Shown: positions 1 through 12,557 of the stretch, in pieces
How the letters are laid out: each line of letters starts with the position of its first letter
Numbering within the stretch: position 1 is the stretch's first letter
Assembly (NCBI GenBank): GCA_050084515.1
Contig: CM114273.1
Span: 806,001 to 870,000 of the forward strand
Direction of reading: 5' to 3'
Length of the DNA stretch: 64,000 bases
DNA from: Blasia pusilla
Taxonomy: Eukaryota > Marchantiophyta > Marchantiopsida > Blasiales
The notes under the pieces: model-generated
The model's input: the letters and a program-made list of their open reading frames with translations, nothing else
What the model was told of the DNA's origin: nothing
Databases searched by the model: none
Position numbers and translations under genes: made by a program

Positions 1-375
1 ATTGCTTCCCCCTCCCCTACTTGTTCTCTGTGCTTCCAACTGTAAACTGGAATAATTCTAGTTTGCTGCACTTCAAGCAAGGTAGAAGGTCATAAATATT
101 CATATGAACTTTCATTGATCCATGAGATGTAATGTCAGTATCTTTGTTGCTTCTTAGATTCACAGAAAATAGATCTCACAAGAACATATTTTGGTATGTT
201 TCGACATGTGCACTATTGCTCACCTCAGACCTCAAACACAGACATGATTTTGCACTGTATCTTCTTTGACTCATTCTGAACCCAGGGTTCTTCCAGTTTA
301 GGTCTAAGTTAAGATCTGTATGAAAATAATGCCCAAATTGTTCACATTTCTGTAAGAGTATTTAATGATCTTCAG

Positions 376-3300
376 ATCCTGGCTACAAGTGGCGATTACC
401 AATTGATCTTCTCAGTTATATTCGGATTATCAGGCAGGATGGAGATCGTCGGCTACCGACCAAGGAGGGGCAAAAAAATCTCTTTCTTGATGCCTTTGGA
501 GTACCTCCTGAAAGCCCTCGGCGGAATAAAGAGCGTGGCATCTACTGGAAGGTAAGCACTTTCTAAGCCTCAGCATTCAGAAATTGTGTGAGAGTGTATC
601 AGCCATTTCGATCAACATCCAGAGATGCTGTAAGGTAGTGAGCAAATCTTCTACAGAGATGCCCTGTCAGCTTAATTTGCACCTTCTCAAGTGCCTTACC
701 CCTACCCAGGTGTGTAGAAATATGAATAAGTAGTGGTTATCTTGCAGCACACCCTAAACGAGGGTATTACTGGGAAGGAGATTGATGTATTACTACTGGA
801 TGAAAGATTTCATCGTGACAATAAACCATGTCAAATGAGACGCGAATTCTGTGAAAAGGTAGCACTTCCCGATCCAAGAAAATACAAGCATTCCTGGTAG
901 GCTTCTTACAGCACAGCCCATTGATATGTGACTTTTTCTGTTGTTTATGCAAAATCTCAATCATCCACATTATTAACAGGATCATCAAATAAGTCAGCAT
1001 CAACTTGACACACATGACCCAATCAACATAAGTACAGGTCTTGACTCTGTAGATGGGGATGGGGAACCTCTCCCACTGCAAGGATGCTAGTACTTGAAAT
1101 CCTGTGGATGAAGGAGAAGTGCCTGAGCTGTGTCAACACAGTTGATGATATCACTGGCTATAAGAGGCATTGTCTGTAGGACACGAAGACTACATAGAAG
1201 TAATGAGTCAGTTGATATGAATTTTACACACAGCAGTGGAACGCTTTTGTTCCAACCAATTACCCACACGTATGCTTCCTTTGGCGGAATTGCAACATCA
1301 TCACACCTGCCCCTCATTTTAGGTCGTCAGTTCTATGGTGAACACAGGTGCAAGGACTTCTTACAGGGTGGTGCACAAGGAACAGGCTCATGCTGTTGGA
1401 AAGATGAACAAATAAGTGGAGGTAGTTCAGCTAAAATCTCTCGAGCATGGATTAAATGTCTAATAACGATTTTGCTTGCTTTGTGTGAGGTTAGATTTGA
1501 CTCGATACCCAGAAGGCTTCATAACATGCAGTCATTGAGTGCAGGTTGGTGCAAGATGAATAACCAACCTGGTGATGAGTTCTGGGAAGCTGTTTGCAAC
1601 CCAAGGTCCAAGGCATATGGATCTCCTGATTTAGCGGTTGACCTCAAGTCTGGCGATCCAGTCCGCAAAGACATGGCAAAAAATATGTCATATGATGATG
1701 GAATTCTTTGTGAGGTAATTGACTATTGCTGACAAGGTATCTCTGGTTGCGGTTGACCTCAAGTTCGGCTATCCAGTCCGCAAAGACGTTGCAAAAAACA
1801 TGTCTTATGATGATGACATTCTTTGTGAGGTAGTTTTCTAATCTCTGACGAGGTATCTCTAGTTGTTCAAGGAATTCGCCCAAGCGAAGATCATTCTCCT
1901 CGCAGGCATGGTTTGAATCTGAACAGCAGATTTTCCAATCACAAAGTATATAAAATGCTGTCAAATAGAACCTTGCAAACCAAATTCAACTGGTAAATTT
2001 TGTGATTGCAATCTCAATCATGTGGATCGGTGCAATGTTGTTCTCGTAATTGTGGTACTACAAGGACTCTTTGGCCACATCATGTTGTGCTTGCAGGTGC
2101 TTGGACCAGAACAGAGAGCATGGCTGCAAGAAGAGCTTTATCAATCAAGGGCCCCCCTGAAACTCATAGTGTCTGGATCTCCTGTTTTCAATAATCCTAA
2201 AGAATTTGTAAGTGGTCTTGGTCAGTTTTGACAAAACTATTTTGGAGTTGTATCGCACACTTTTGAGAACATTGTGTAAATTGCTTTTCACTTGAGAAGT
2301 ATACATTGTGGAGACAGTCACGAAGACAAGGAGAATTTGCGTTTTTTTTAAATTGCCTTGTCAATGAACGTAGTAGATAAAGAGGCTACTCTTTTCACTC
2401 ATGCGTTTGCATCCACTGTAGATGAGAGAGGATACTGTGAGCTATGGACAAAGCTGTAGTACCAAAGACTGAAATTGTTGCATCCTCTATAGATGAGAGT
2501 ACAGTAAATTGGCAATCATATTTTCTGTTTTGTGGCTAAGCCTGTGACTTAGTCAATGATTGAATCCTGTTCCAAATCAGAAAGGGTGGTACTGCAGGGC
2601 TTATAGTATGATATATCCAAGCTTTGGGCAGCATTTGGAAGCTCTGAAGCCCTTTCAATATATTTCTGCTGTTGTTGTTACTGATATAGACTGTGTAGCC
2701 CACTGTGTTCACCGAATTTGAAAGAGCCTCACTCTAAAGAAGTCCACATGTGCAGATCTGTGGAAAGGCCTTGAAATGGAGACCGGCAGTAAACTGCACA
2801 TGCTTTGATGATTATGATTGCTACAGGCCAGCTCAACTCAACTTGCTCCACAGCATAGGTCATGCCCCAGGCTGCGTTGTTGTCCTCACGGGAGATTTTC
2901 ACTTCTCAGACATCAAGGTAACCTGGATCGATTAAATCAGCGGAAACCAGGAGTGTGCCATGTAAATAGCTTAAACTCAATTGCTTAATAAATTTACATG
3001 AAGACTCTTCGGATAGTAGATTCACCGTGGTTCTTGTAACTGCAGGCTCTACATCCAGGAAAGCAAACATACAGCGATGCATATGATTCGTTTGATCTGC
3101 CACATCCTATTTTCCAGGTTCGCTTGCTCAACTTCCTATGTATTTGGAAGACATAATTTATCTTGAACTAAGTTTTTTTCGAGCCTTGTGTTGAGTCATT
3201 AGCCCGGCTTCTAATTTGTCTGTCAGTTTGGTCATGGATGACCAAGTCGGTTGAGTTCACGTGGAGGGTTCTTTGAAGTTGAATGTTTTGGTGGCCATTG

Positions 3301-4621
3301 ATAGAATTTGCAACCACGGGCTAGGTAACCGTAGTTACATTCTCAAACGGCAATGTTTACAGCTTAAAAGTAGATCACACGTCTGGTTCTATCTTTCATA
3401 CTTGCCTGCTTTCTTGTCGCAGATAATGGCGAGCGGGCTAACTCCAGACACTGCCCAGCCAGCGCAATGTGATGGTGAGACTTGATCTGACTCCTAAATC
3501 ATACATCATCGTTCTTGAATTTTCCTCGTGTAATTACAGTTGTAAGACAGGATCAGAGATTACATCTAGGATCCTCATTGACAAGTTTGAAGGGTGGACA
3601 AAAGCGACAGGAAGGATGCAAGCATCAGTGCAGTCCAGCTGGGGCTTAATCCAACCCCATCTACAACTCTTTAAAGACAACATATTCTTATTCGGCAGGA
3701 ACTACTTGTGGTATAGGGACAAGCTAAACAGTACACCCACCATTGATTTGGAGAAACTTTAACCTTGGCCACCTCGTCGACCGAAGGACATTGTCACTAG
3801 GGCAGAGGTCGAGGAGCCCGAAGTATGGTGCTGAAACCTCTTGTTAACAAGAGATCTCACAACAGGAGACAAGGTAGGCATAGGTTACAGGGCTCTATGC
3901 TCAAGTTGCCAAACTTGAGCATCATCTAGATCCTAACCAACGTGGCCACAGAGGAATCTCCTTCTGAATCTAAAACAGAGGACGGATATTGGGGGCCGAT
4001 CCTCTGGAGTTTACCAGCGGATAGGCCCCCAACAAACTGACATGTAACCTACCGGTGTGAATACAGGAGCTTGAGCAACAAAGCTCCTTCTATGAGTGCT
4101 TCTATTACGACTCTCAACTCGCACGTTTTCATCCCAGATTGTTCCAGCCTCTTCCGCTTTCTGTGTTTTCAGAGACTTGCCATCTCAAACTAATGGAGTC
4201 TACTTGAGAAAACACTGAGCTCATTGGAAGAGAATGTTGTTGAATCTATCTGCAGGTTACCACGTAGATAAAGCCGGTATGAGACCGCAAGGTGAATGCG
4301 GTTTTGTGTCGGAACCAGCGTTTGGCATTATCGAGGTAAAGTGGATGTCTCACGACACTTCTCGCTTTTATGGTTACCCTAGCTTTCTCTACGATTGGAG
4401 ACTTCCAGTACCCAATTTGGATCAGCTTTTAGTGGATCTCCTTGCATTTCAACGGTACTTTATACGAATGGAATCTCAGAACCCTACATTACCTGATTTC
4501 ACTGCAGGTTGATTGGGATGCCCCTGAACGCATCGTAAAGTTGCAAATTCGTGATGAGCAAGGGGAGGTGAAGCTGGAGAGTCGACTCAAGCTTGATACC
4601 TGCACGCCTAGTCTAGATTAG
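376..4621 (+). CDS. PhoD-like metallophosphatase, 5' partial (10 exons)
   Basis: Ten in-phase exons can be followed: 376-551, 748-896, 1348-1415, 1545-1714, 2097-2207, 2756-2917, 3046-3117, 3423-3474, 4256-4335 and 4508-4621 (TAG), about 384 codons. All introns are GT-AG and the phases agree across each junction. The upstream exons, including the start, lie outside the window. Family landmarks are VLLLDERFHRDN in exon 2, VLGPEQRAWLQEEL and SGSPVFNN in exon 5, and LTGDFHFSDIK in exon 6. The last is the conserved G-D-x-H-x-S metal-site region of PhoD-type phosphatases, which hydrolyse phosphate esters using metal ions. Substrate and location cannot be read without the N-terminus. Exon 3 could instead end at 1421, which keeps the same phase. 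Intron 4 contains a duplicated piece of exon 4. No stop interrupts the spliced frame, so the gene looks functional. Confidence 0.85.
1634..1862 (+). repeat. Tandem duplication of exon 3' part plus splice donor
   Basis: The segment 1634-1747 (end of PhoD exon 4, its GT donor and the start of the intron) is repeated at 1751-1862 with scattered substitutions. Both copies can be read as AVDLK.G.PVRKD.AKNMSYDD.ILCE followed by a gtagt/gtaat donor. The second copy has no evident acceptor directly before it, so it should remain in the intron as a pseudo-exon. Confidence 0.8.
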
Positions 4622-5560
4622 TGGATCCAAGTTCGTTCGCTATAACCCATCCCTTGATTCTTTTGCTGGCAAGATCCGAGGACTTGGAGGAGTAGATCCT
4701 CGTAGACTGCACGGTTCCAGGTTTCTAAACTCTCGATTCATTCTTTGTCCCTATAGCGGTAGATGGGACCTGTCATTTATAATCCATCAAGTAATCAGGT
4801 CGTTCATGAACGTTTGGCTTGAACTTCCAGAGTACTATGCGATAGAAATTAACTGGTAATCAGAGCAGTCATGTATCAAATATCGTGCGAGCCTTGGACT
4901 GGCTGGCCATGGTGTCTGCCCAGTGGGCCATCAAAATCCTTATTCTTCAATCGCAAACTGTATTCTTGTGAGCACTCGTCTCTCAAAACTATCCATGCCC
5001 TACCATTCTGCAACTTGCTTTCACATCATGAGATATGCTCTTCATGCGAGTCACTCATTCTTCAATCGCAGATTGTATTCTTATGAGCACTCGTCTCTCA
5101 AAACTATCCACGCTCTACCATTTTGCAACGTGCTTTCACATCACGAGATCTGCTCTTCATGCGACTCACTCATGGAATCTCCAGGCGCTCCACCAGACAA
5201 GCGCGTCCATGCTCTGCCCTGCAATTTCCGCACCGGCCTTGGACATCACACTTGGTGAAAAGAGCTACATGTTCGGAGTGTCCATGCCCGCTCGTCCGCT
5301 CTGGACCTCAAGAAAACAACTCTCACTGCATCTCTCATGGCGGCTGGTAAGTTGAGCAAGCTATCTATCCACTGCCGATTGATTTCCGCACCATTGCGAG
5401 CGTTTGGCGCAACTAAAGAGTGATCAGAAGTGGTAGAAGAAGCTGGTGCAATCTGTGGCAGAGCGTTCTCAGAAATGGGGCTCTCGTATTAGGCTTCCTT
5501 TTCGGTTCCTGGGTGTCAGTGAGGTCAAGTCTGACTTTTAGTTTAAGTCAGACTATTGGA
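4622..5560. other. PhoD 3' flank
   Basis: This stretch follows the PhoD stop and presumably includes its 3' UTR. Short open frames occur, but none resembles a known protein. The main structure is the 115-bp tandem repeat annotated separately. Confidence 0.5.
4942..5171 (+). repeat. 115-bp tandem repeat, two copies
   Basis: The unit starting attcttcaatcgca at 4942 recurs at 5057 with a period of 115 bp. About ten substitutions separate the copies. It lies downstream of the PhoD gene and its function is unknown. Confidence 0.85.
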
Positions 5561-6550
5561 AGCTTTGATATTCATGTCTTTAAATAATCTTTTATAATTA
5601 ATTTTTAAAATTTTCAAATGATGTTAATTAATTGTAAAGCGAAAAGATAGTATGGTGTTCTTGACATAAAAAAAAGCATAGCGAAGATTGTATTTAAATT
5701 CAAATTTTTTTAGTGTTCACAATAGATGAAAAGGTTTTTTTCAATTGTCAAACTTAGAGGTGTTTGTAAATAAAAAAAATATTCTTCGATAATAATTAGT
5801 AAGGTGTTTTTGGGATGCACGGAAAAAAAATATGTTTGAAAATTTGTTTTAATGTACATCGGACAAAATTCAAACTTTTTTTTTTTCTGGTCATAACATG
5901 TGAAATATGTTCTTGTTATCGGATTGCCACATGTCAATAGAAGGACTTTAAAAAATAAGTGTCAATAATAATTTTTAAAAAAACTTGTGTTTAGATTTTG
6001 AAATTCTATTTAATTTTGTAATTTAAATATATTTTCTACTTTTTTAAATCTTAAAAGAATAAGAAAATTTCACCTTTAAATAAGAACCATCTCCCCTAAA
6101 TAATTTCACTCCTTTGTAAAAGTTTGAAGAATAATTATTCTCCCCCTTTCACTATTCTTACCAAAATAATATTCATTAACCAAAATTTTATTTTATTTTA
6201 ATGAAAAAAATTATTTTATTTTTCCATTCAAATTCATTTTTCGTGCCTGAAATGGCACATGTGAATTAATACGCTTTTTTAATTAATTAATATATTTATC
6301 TCAAATTTTAATCATAATTTCTATTTTTTAAAATCTTAGAAGAATAATAACATTTCACTCTTCTTAGTAATTACAATATCCATTCAAACTTAAATGATAT
6401 CCCAATCCACTAAGAAAATTTATCCTTTCATAAAATTAAAAAAAAATTACTCTTTCTCCATTAAAATTTATTTTTTCTTTCCATCAAAAATGAGTTAAGG
6501 CAAAATTTCTAAAATTTTGATTATTTATCATATTTATTGCATTTTATTAA
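5561..6550. other. AT-rich intergenic DNA
   Basis: Long A/T runs with no coding signal. Nothing recognisable apart from simple low-complexity sequence. Confidence 0.6.
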
Positions 6551-6772
6551 TCTATATTATTATGGGAGAGTGTCTTTTCGGTTTGCAACCTCGTCTTCTT
6601 TTGACACATGATATTTTCAGCCAATAAAATCGCTCGCTTTCTAGGCCTATAAGATCGCTCGCTTTCTTGATCTATAAGATCGCTCGAAATTGATTTAAAA
6701 GACAATCCAGAATTTTGGGAGCTAATTAATATTTTAGGATTTGAACCCCAGCATTGTACGGGCCTATACTAT
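6551..6772 (+). mobile_element. Short non-autonomous Helitron, degenerate
   Basis: It begins TCTATATTATTATGGGAGAG after an A. The decayed 3' end is ccccagcattgtacggg followed by cctatactat, where CTAG is expected. It belongs to the same family as the better copy at 6875. Confidence 0.55.
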
Positions 6773-6874
6773 CTTGACACATGTCCTTTCTAACCAATAA
6801 GATCATATGATGTTGAAGACAAAAGGATTATTCAAATTCAATTATATATTATGAATGGTAAATCAAATTCTAGA

Positions 6875-7104
6875 TCTATATTATTATTGGAGAGTGCCTT
6901 CTTGATTTGCAAACACCTTTGACACATGGCATCCGGACAACAATAAAATGTTTAATATGTTTCTGGCAACAAAAAAATATTTCACATGCTACGGGCAACA
7001 AGAATTCTTTTTTGAATTTGTGTATAGCATCATTATCATAGGCACTAGCAAAAGTTCCTCCATCAATTTTTTATTTCCCGTGCATCGCGCAGGCACCTTA
7101 TTAG
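6875..7104 (+). mobile_element. Short non-autonomous Helitron
   Basis: About 230 bp. It starts TCTATATTATTATTGGAGAG, continues with the family block cttgatttgcaaacacc, and ends in a GC hairpin (cccgtgcatcgcgcagg) about 10 bases before TTAG. TC at the 5' end, a subterminal 3' hairpin and a CTRR-like end are Helitron hallmarks. There is no coding capacity. Confidence 0.65.
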
Positions 7105-7505
7105 CATTTATAATTACCCATTATGAAATTAAATAAATTATTAATTGATTAATATATTTTCTTTCTATTCCACTAAATCCCAAATCAATTTCTATCCCTA
7201 TATATTTCTACCCATCTAATATGGCTCAAGCAAAAAAATTAAACATGTTGCCTATTTTGTCCCATTGTCTCACTATCTTGTCGTATTATGCATATGGGGT
7301 TTCCAATTATTACGGCCCCTACTAATAGCGGATAAATTTGGTTATGTCCCGTCGTTGCAACACGTCCTCCGAAGTGCAGCGAGCTCGCACGATGTCCACG
7401 TGGCAACATTGTCTACGTGTCACTGTTATAGCCGGTGGATTCTCAACTGAGCCTCGGGATACACATTAGCAAGTAGCGCATATTTGAATTGCTTCAGTGC
7501 GACGA
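7105..7505. other. Intergenic, unassigned
   Basis: AT-rich at first, then a more GC-balanced stretch from about 7340. No recognisable gene or element, and short open frames only. Confidence 0.4.
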
Positions 7506-8297
7506 GTGATATGGATGACAAGAAGGCGACTAACGATGGGACCACATTAGCACTTGGCCTTCTTGCTCTTAGCGTTCGAGAGATGTATGTCATGGTAGGT
7601 AGGGATAGATGGCTATCTGGAGTTAGAGGGACCTAACCACCAGCTAGGAGGCGATTGGAGATATTTTGGTACTTCTTGTTTCGTTGTTTGGATGCCATGA
7701 GTTAGCATGGGATCGTATGTGTTTGTGTGTGTGTTCAGTGACAGCGATCTATGTTGTGTAGCGATGTGTATGCGTACGATAGCTGTCACGTCTTTTAGGA
7801 TAGATCGGTGAGATCTAGTAGAGCGCCTTCGCAAGTAGTGGAGGACAGACTCAAGAGGTTGAGGATGACCTACTAAGACCCCAAGAAACCTTAGAGAGCA
7901 CGTTTCCCCTTCATTTCGGCTCATTTGGAGCCATATTGAGAAACTTACTATTTTAGGTGATTACCATTTTGAGTATATGATCAAATTTTCTATTTTTGGT
8001 AAGTGGCCCTTGACCTCTTACATCAGATCAAGAGCCAAGGAGGTGACTTGGGAGCATAGGTTGCCATGGAGAGAGCTTAGGAGCGGGGAGGGGTATACCT
8101 CAAGGAGAAAGCTTGAGAGCTCATTCTCTCTTTGTTGAACCTCTTGGCATGAGCCGGCGGAGCTTTGGTGTTGCTTGCCTTGTGTGTGTTACCCAAGCCT
8201 CTCATTAAGAGAGTGGTTTTGGTTTGACATTGATGAGAGAGACATGTGAGAGTGCACACATTTGAGAGCTATGGTGTTAACAGAGACTGGATCTTAT
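7506..8297 (+). mobile_element. 3' end and LTR fragment of methyltransferase-type gypsy element
   Basis: 7506-7785 matches, in reverse orientation, the noncoding 3' end of the gypsy element at 37690-37973 (shared blocks such as atggatgacaagaaggcgac). From 7786 (TGTCACGTCTTTTAGGATAG) it matches that element's LTR at 44956 downwards, with an internal deletion near 7900. This is a third genomic trace of the family and lies on the opposite strand. It carries no coding domain. Confidence 0.75.
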
Positions 8298-8301
8298 TTT
8301 A

Positions 8302-8432
8302 TTGGAGATATTTTGGTACTTCTTGTCTCGTTGTTTGGATGCCATGAGTTAGCATGGGATCGTGCATGTTTGTGTGTGTGTTCGGTGACAGTGATCTATG
8401 TATTGTAGTGATGTGTATCCGCACGACACCAT
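8302..8432 (+). mobile_element. Second fragment of the gypsy 3' noncoding end
   Basis: Starting at ggagatattttggtacttc, this repeats the sequence at about 7648-7770. It directly abuts the truncated LTR, so the locus holds two nested or tandemly broken insertions of the same family. Confidence 0.7.
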
Positions 8433-9600
8433 CGGCCGTTAGACAAGCTTCCATGAGGGACACTTGTGGCCATCCTCTTTTACTTCTTGGCATATCAATT
8501 GGACTTTAATTCTCGAGCTTCACCTTTGGCACCTGTTTATCAGTTTCCACTCGTGCAAGATAGCTTTGGTTATTGAATTCTTCAGCCTGTATGTTTGATA
8601 AAAAATCCAAGAATGGAGAATGTTAATGACGGTGCCTGCTCTTGTCGTCCTTGTTGACTTCTTGGTCTAGTGACAAAGCCGTAATCTTGAAGTGTTCCCT
8701 TGGGCATGCGTTTATCTGTAAATGAGTATGACCTTTGCAAAGACAATCTTTTTCAAAAAGTTATGTATATCGTTGTTGTAACTTGTTCGGAGTGGACATT
8801 GCTGATTTCAGTGCCAAATTATGGAAATAATCTACAAGCGATAAGGTCCATCTTCGGTAAGATGTCTATACCATATTGTGTTGCTTACACCAGCAAACCC
8901 TTTTTGAACCAACTTTGGGGTCCAATACTCTATTGCTCTCCTTCTACTATGGGTCATTGTAGGTTGCTCACTCTTACAATGCACTTTTGTGTTAGCCAAA
9001 GGGAGGCATGCCCTGTACATTACCTTATGCCAACTTCATCATAAAGGAGGCTTGTCGACTTAGACATTTTAGAAGAGTGTTGCAGCACTCAGTCGGTATT
9101 TGCTATAGTGTCCCAATTATACCCCAACTGTTCACGCTTGGTAAAGATTTAGGTGATTACTTTTCAGCAAGAGATGGCAACATGGTTACTTACAGAAGTA
9201 GCTATATCGGCTGCCACAAGTAGGGTCAGCTACACAGGGTTCCAAGGTTAGCTTATGCTTCCTATCATGGCTTCTCAATGGATGCCTAGAAATATAAGAG
9301 GTTCCTCCAATTCCTGCTGCTTCTATGGGCTGCCACATTCATGTAGCCTATTCTTGAGTTGATGCGTGATATACATCATCTTGCGTTTGTGGCATCGCCC
9401 GTGGCTACTTAAATAAAAATCGACCATTATCTATGGCTACCACAAGGATGCACAACATGTGCAGATCTACCAAGCTACTCTTAAGGCGTTCAAGTCTAAA
9501 AGCGTATAGGGAGAAAGCAAGAAGTAGGGTCGTCTCTAAAGAGAAGCAGCTACTAAGGCCTGTTAGTACTGTATGGCTGGCTATCCGAGTCCTTGAGGCC
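8433..9600. other. Unassigned DNA upstream of the Helitron relic
   Basis: No frame here can be matched to a known protein. It may contain decayed N-terminal sequence of the following Helitron, but I cannot show this. Confidence 0.3.
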
Positions 9601-9602
9601 AC

Positions 9603-10977
9603 TTGGTTACACCGCTATTCTTTGCTTATAAAAAAGATGAAATGTTGTGGTTATTGCGGCAGCGTCTCAAACAAGAATGGCCAACAACGGATGACTGTTA
9701 CCACAATACAAAACTACCCAACGTATGCTCTATGCAACGGCTACATGGCATACTACATCATCCCCTGATGCATGCATCTTATGTTTGTCGGAACTGCTCA
9801 ACCACTGGTGTCACAACATCCCACAATGTGTACATGACTCCCGCTTATATGCGCAATGTCCTAGCAGTGAACCCAGTGCATTTGCAGTTGCTCTCTCTCG
9901 TCAACTCACGACTCGATATTGAGACAAAATACAATGGCTCTCATGGGAATTTTTCCACACTACGTCACTTATCGATTGTCCACTAGTTGGCTGGACCATC
10001 CCACTCCCAAGTAGTAGGGATACTAAATTTATCTGCACACAAGTGAAAAAGATTTTGTTGGTAAATATGTCCGTGAATGAACTTTATTCACAATATTTTC
10101 CTCTCATTGAGCTTCCTGAACCGGTCTGTGGTCTTGTTGTATTGCCGTCCTCTTCTGTAGAAGGGATTATCAAGGCATCTCAAGAGCGGGGCTAGCTAAA
10201 CCATAGCATGGCTGCCGATCCCTATAGTGCAGAGCTAAATGTACTCCAAGATGTTCATTATACATTACCAGTAAAGCACAGGGCCTCCTATAATATTTTC
10301 CATAATGGAAGCATTTTCCTCAAGGACACTGCATATTGTAGGGAATTTTCTTAGTGAAAACAATGGTATCTCGCCGGATTGTAGGCTCACCATAGAAACA
10401 AGGATTTTCCTATTTCTGTTTCCTTACTTACGAGGCTATTTTGGAGGGAGCACAACGTTTGTCGACTACATTTGTGCCCGCATCAGCTAGTTGTTTAGTG
10501 TTTTTACACTTTATAAGCCATACATACTTTTGATGCATCAGTTGAGACAATCTCTAGCCTTAGTCTCGTCTATGCGCACATGCATATTGAGTTGTGAACT
10601 TGAGGAGTTGAGAAAGAAATAGCCAGACCTTCCTGATGAACAACTATACTCACACTTGTCTAAATATAATTTTAGTGCCTTGATTCTAGGGCCCAACATG
10701 GCATAGACGGCACCTTTGGAACCTCAAGGCAATAGTGGGTAAGTGGGGGATGCCTGACTTTTTCTTAACACTTACGTCAGATGAAGTCTCATATACTAGG
10801 TGGCCTAAAATTGGTGACATCAAACATCTTCTTAGGAAGGTTAATCCCAATTTTTCATAGAGAGATGCTCCTGTTGAATGTGCCATTCTATTCCATACTT
10901 GATTTAAGATGTTCTTTCGCGATTACATTCTCGGTGGTCCATAGATACTTGGTCGTGTCAAAAAAAATCTAGTAAGA
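9603..10977 (+). pseudogene. Probable Helitron RepHel N-terminal region, heavily decayed
   Basis: Stretches of open frame (for example 9603-9986, with VCRNC near 9790) lie upstream of, and roughly collinear with, the Rep core. They are interrupted by many stops and frame changes. Assignment rests on position and on the loose C-x2-C and hydrophobic pattern typical of the region before Helitron Rep. It is an inference. No catalytic motif lies in this segment. Confidence 0.35.
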
Positions 10978-11964
10978 TATGAGCTACAAAACATGGGTAG
11001 CTTGCACTCGCACGTTATACTTTGGGTAGATGCGTAGGATGTTGATCGAGTAACATGTGAGGTGTATTGTTATGTACCTAGTACCCAAGGTATTGTGCAC
11101 CAGACAGATAATCCCCCTGATGTCAGACATAAGTTACAGAATTATGTTAAGACAAAACATATGCACATGTGTAAGCAAGGTGTCTGCATCGTTAAATGGA
11201 CAACACATCATCCACCCTACTGTCGCATGGGATTCCCAACAGCAGGTACCTACCAGATTACACCAAGGATAGACGCAGCGTCTCTCAGATGGATTTATTA
11301 CATGCCTGGAAATGATCATCAAAATATTATACCATATCACCGAGCTGTACTTCTCTTATGGGAAGCCCACATGAACTTACACAAGGTGACAAATGTGTAG
11401 TTGTTGTTTTACTTGCTTAAGTATGCTCTGTAGTGTGAACCACATGGATCATTGAATATCACTACACAATGTGCAAGGTACCTTGGTTTAGATGGCCTCG
11501 ACAAGGTCAAGCATAAGTTGATATATGGCTTAGTACTTAACAGATCTATGTCCTCTACTGAGGCAGCTTTAAGAGGGCTGAGGATTCCAATAATTCAGAG
11601 GTCGCATATTGTCCACTATATAGACTCTAATCCGCCGCACCGACAAACAACATTGTCTAGAAACTCTGCAACGTTGTGCATCCATCCCACTATTCTCTAC
11701 TGCCATAGGCCCATCATGCTTACTGATTTCACATTTATTCAGTTCTGGACCCATCATGAAGTTCTAAAAAACAAAACACAAAAACATCATAAGTTTTTTG
11801 GAATAGATCATGTGGGTAACTTTGTCTACAGGACAAATCGGTTGGTGCGATTTACAGAGCATCACCCATTGCATCAATGGAATGAGTTTTTCTACAGTAC
11901 CTTGTTAAACAACATTAATTTCAGGTGTGAAGCTGACATCCTTAGTTCCACGTCACCTTACTAG
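10978..11964 (+). pseudogene. Helitron Rep (HUH, two-tyrosine) nuclease core
   Basis: One reading frame runs from 10978 to 11964 with three TAG stops (11035, 11398, 11431). It contains the HUH site as LHSHVILWVDA (His codons 11005 and 11011). Next come CRMGFP and then HRAVLLLWEAHMNL, which match the block before the tyrosine site in Helitron Rep. The two-tyrosine motif is FYLLKYAL (Tyr codons 11410 and 11422), followed by STEAALRGLRIPIIQRS, matching the region after the tyrosines. Rep nicks and joins single strands during rolling-circle transposition. All stops are TAG and the frame is otherwise preserved, so the decay looks fairly recent. The element is dead as it stands. Confidence 0.75.
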
Positions 11965-12220
11965 TCCTATCTACATGAATGCATTTATCGACGGATCTTC
12001 ACAAGTACATGTAGTATTGTAGAGGAAGTTAAAAAACATGGAGTAGCCAACCTGTGGAGTGAATAATATTGAAGGTTTTAGATGTTATCCAGCCAAATTT
12101 ACAATTTGATATTTGCCCGTTGCTTAAACCAGCCTACCGAATACAGGTACTCCTTTCCCATCTTTTTTTCCTGTTGTCGATTCTCTGACGGTAGAACATC
12201 AACTGTTATTTGAAACTCTT

Positions 12221-12297
12221 ACATCCATGAAGTATGGACTTGTTTTTTAAACCGGACCCCTCCCCAATAGCGGGAGGGTCCGGTTTTACATCCATGA
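12221..12297. mobile_element. Tiny foldback insertion flanked by 10-bp direct repeat
   Basis: acatccatga occurs at 12221-12230 and again at 12288-12297. Between them lies an inverted repeat, aaaccggacccctccc / gggagggtccggttt, with a six-base loop and one bulged C. The layout resembles a very small foldback element with its target-site duplication. Confidence 0.45.
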
Positions 12298-12298
12298 C

Positions 12299-12352
12299 CT
12301 ACAAGTTGTAGCAATGAGACCCCCCGCCTTCTACAAGTTGTAGCAATGAGAC
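12299..12352 (+). repeat. Short direct repeat
   Basis: ctacaagttgtagcaatgag occurs twice, about 32 bp apart, just after the foldback insertion. Each copy contains the palindromic core ctacaagttgtag. Confidence 0.7.
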
Positions 12353-12557
12353 TTTATCAAGTATCTGCAAGGTCACAATCTACCCCTTTCTCTAAAAATT
12401 TTGGTCATCCTTGTTGGGGACCTTTGTCAGTTGCCTCCGGTATATAAGCATAACTCATATGAGTTGAGCTTATTATGTCACCTACCTTCTTCCCCACTCT
12501 ACAGCTACACGCTTTGAGTGTTCTGCTAGGATAAGGCATGCTATTGACACTCAATTT

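Larger units (their letters stand above)
11965..12557. other. Collapsed Helitron interior
   Basis: A Helitron polyprotein normally has several hundred residues between the Rep domain and the helicase C-terminus. Only about 590 bp remain here, and I see no Walker A (GxGKT) or Walker B. The centre has therefore been deleted. A small foldback insertion lies at 12221-12297. Confidence 0.5.
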
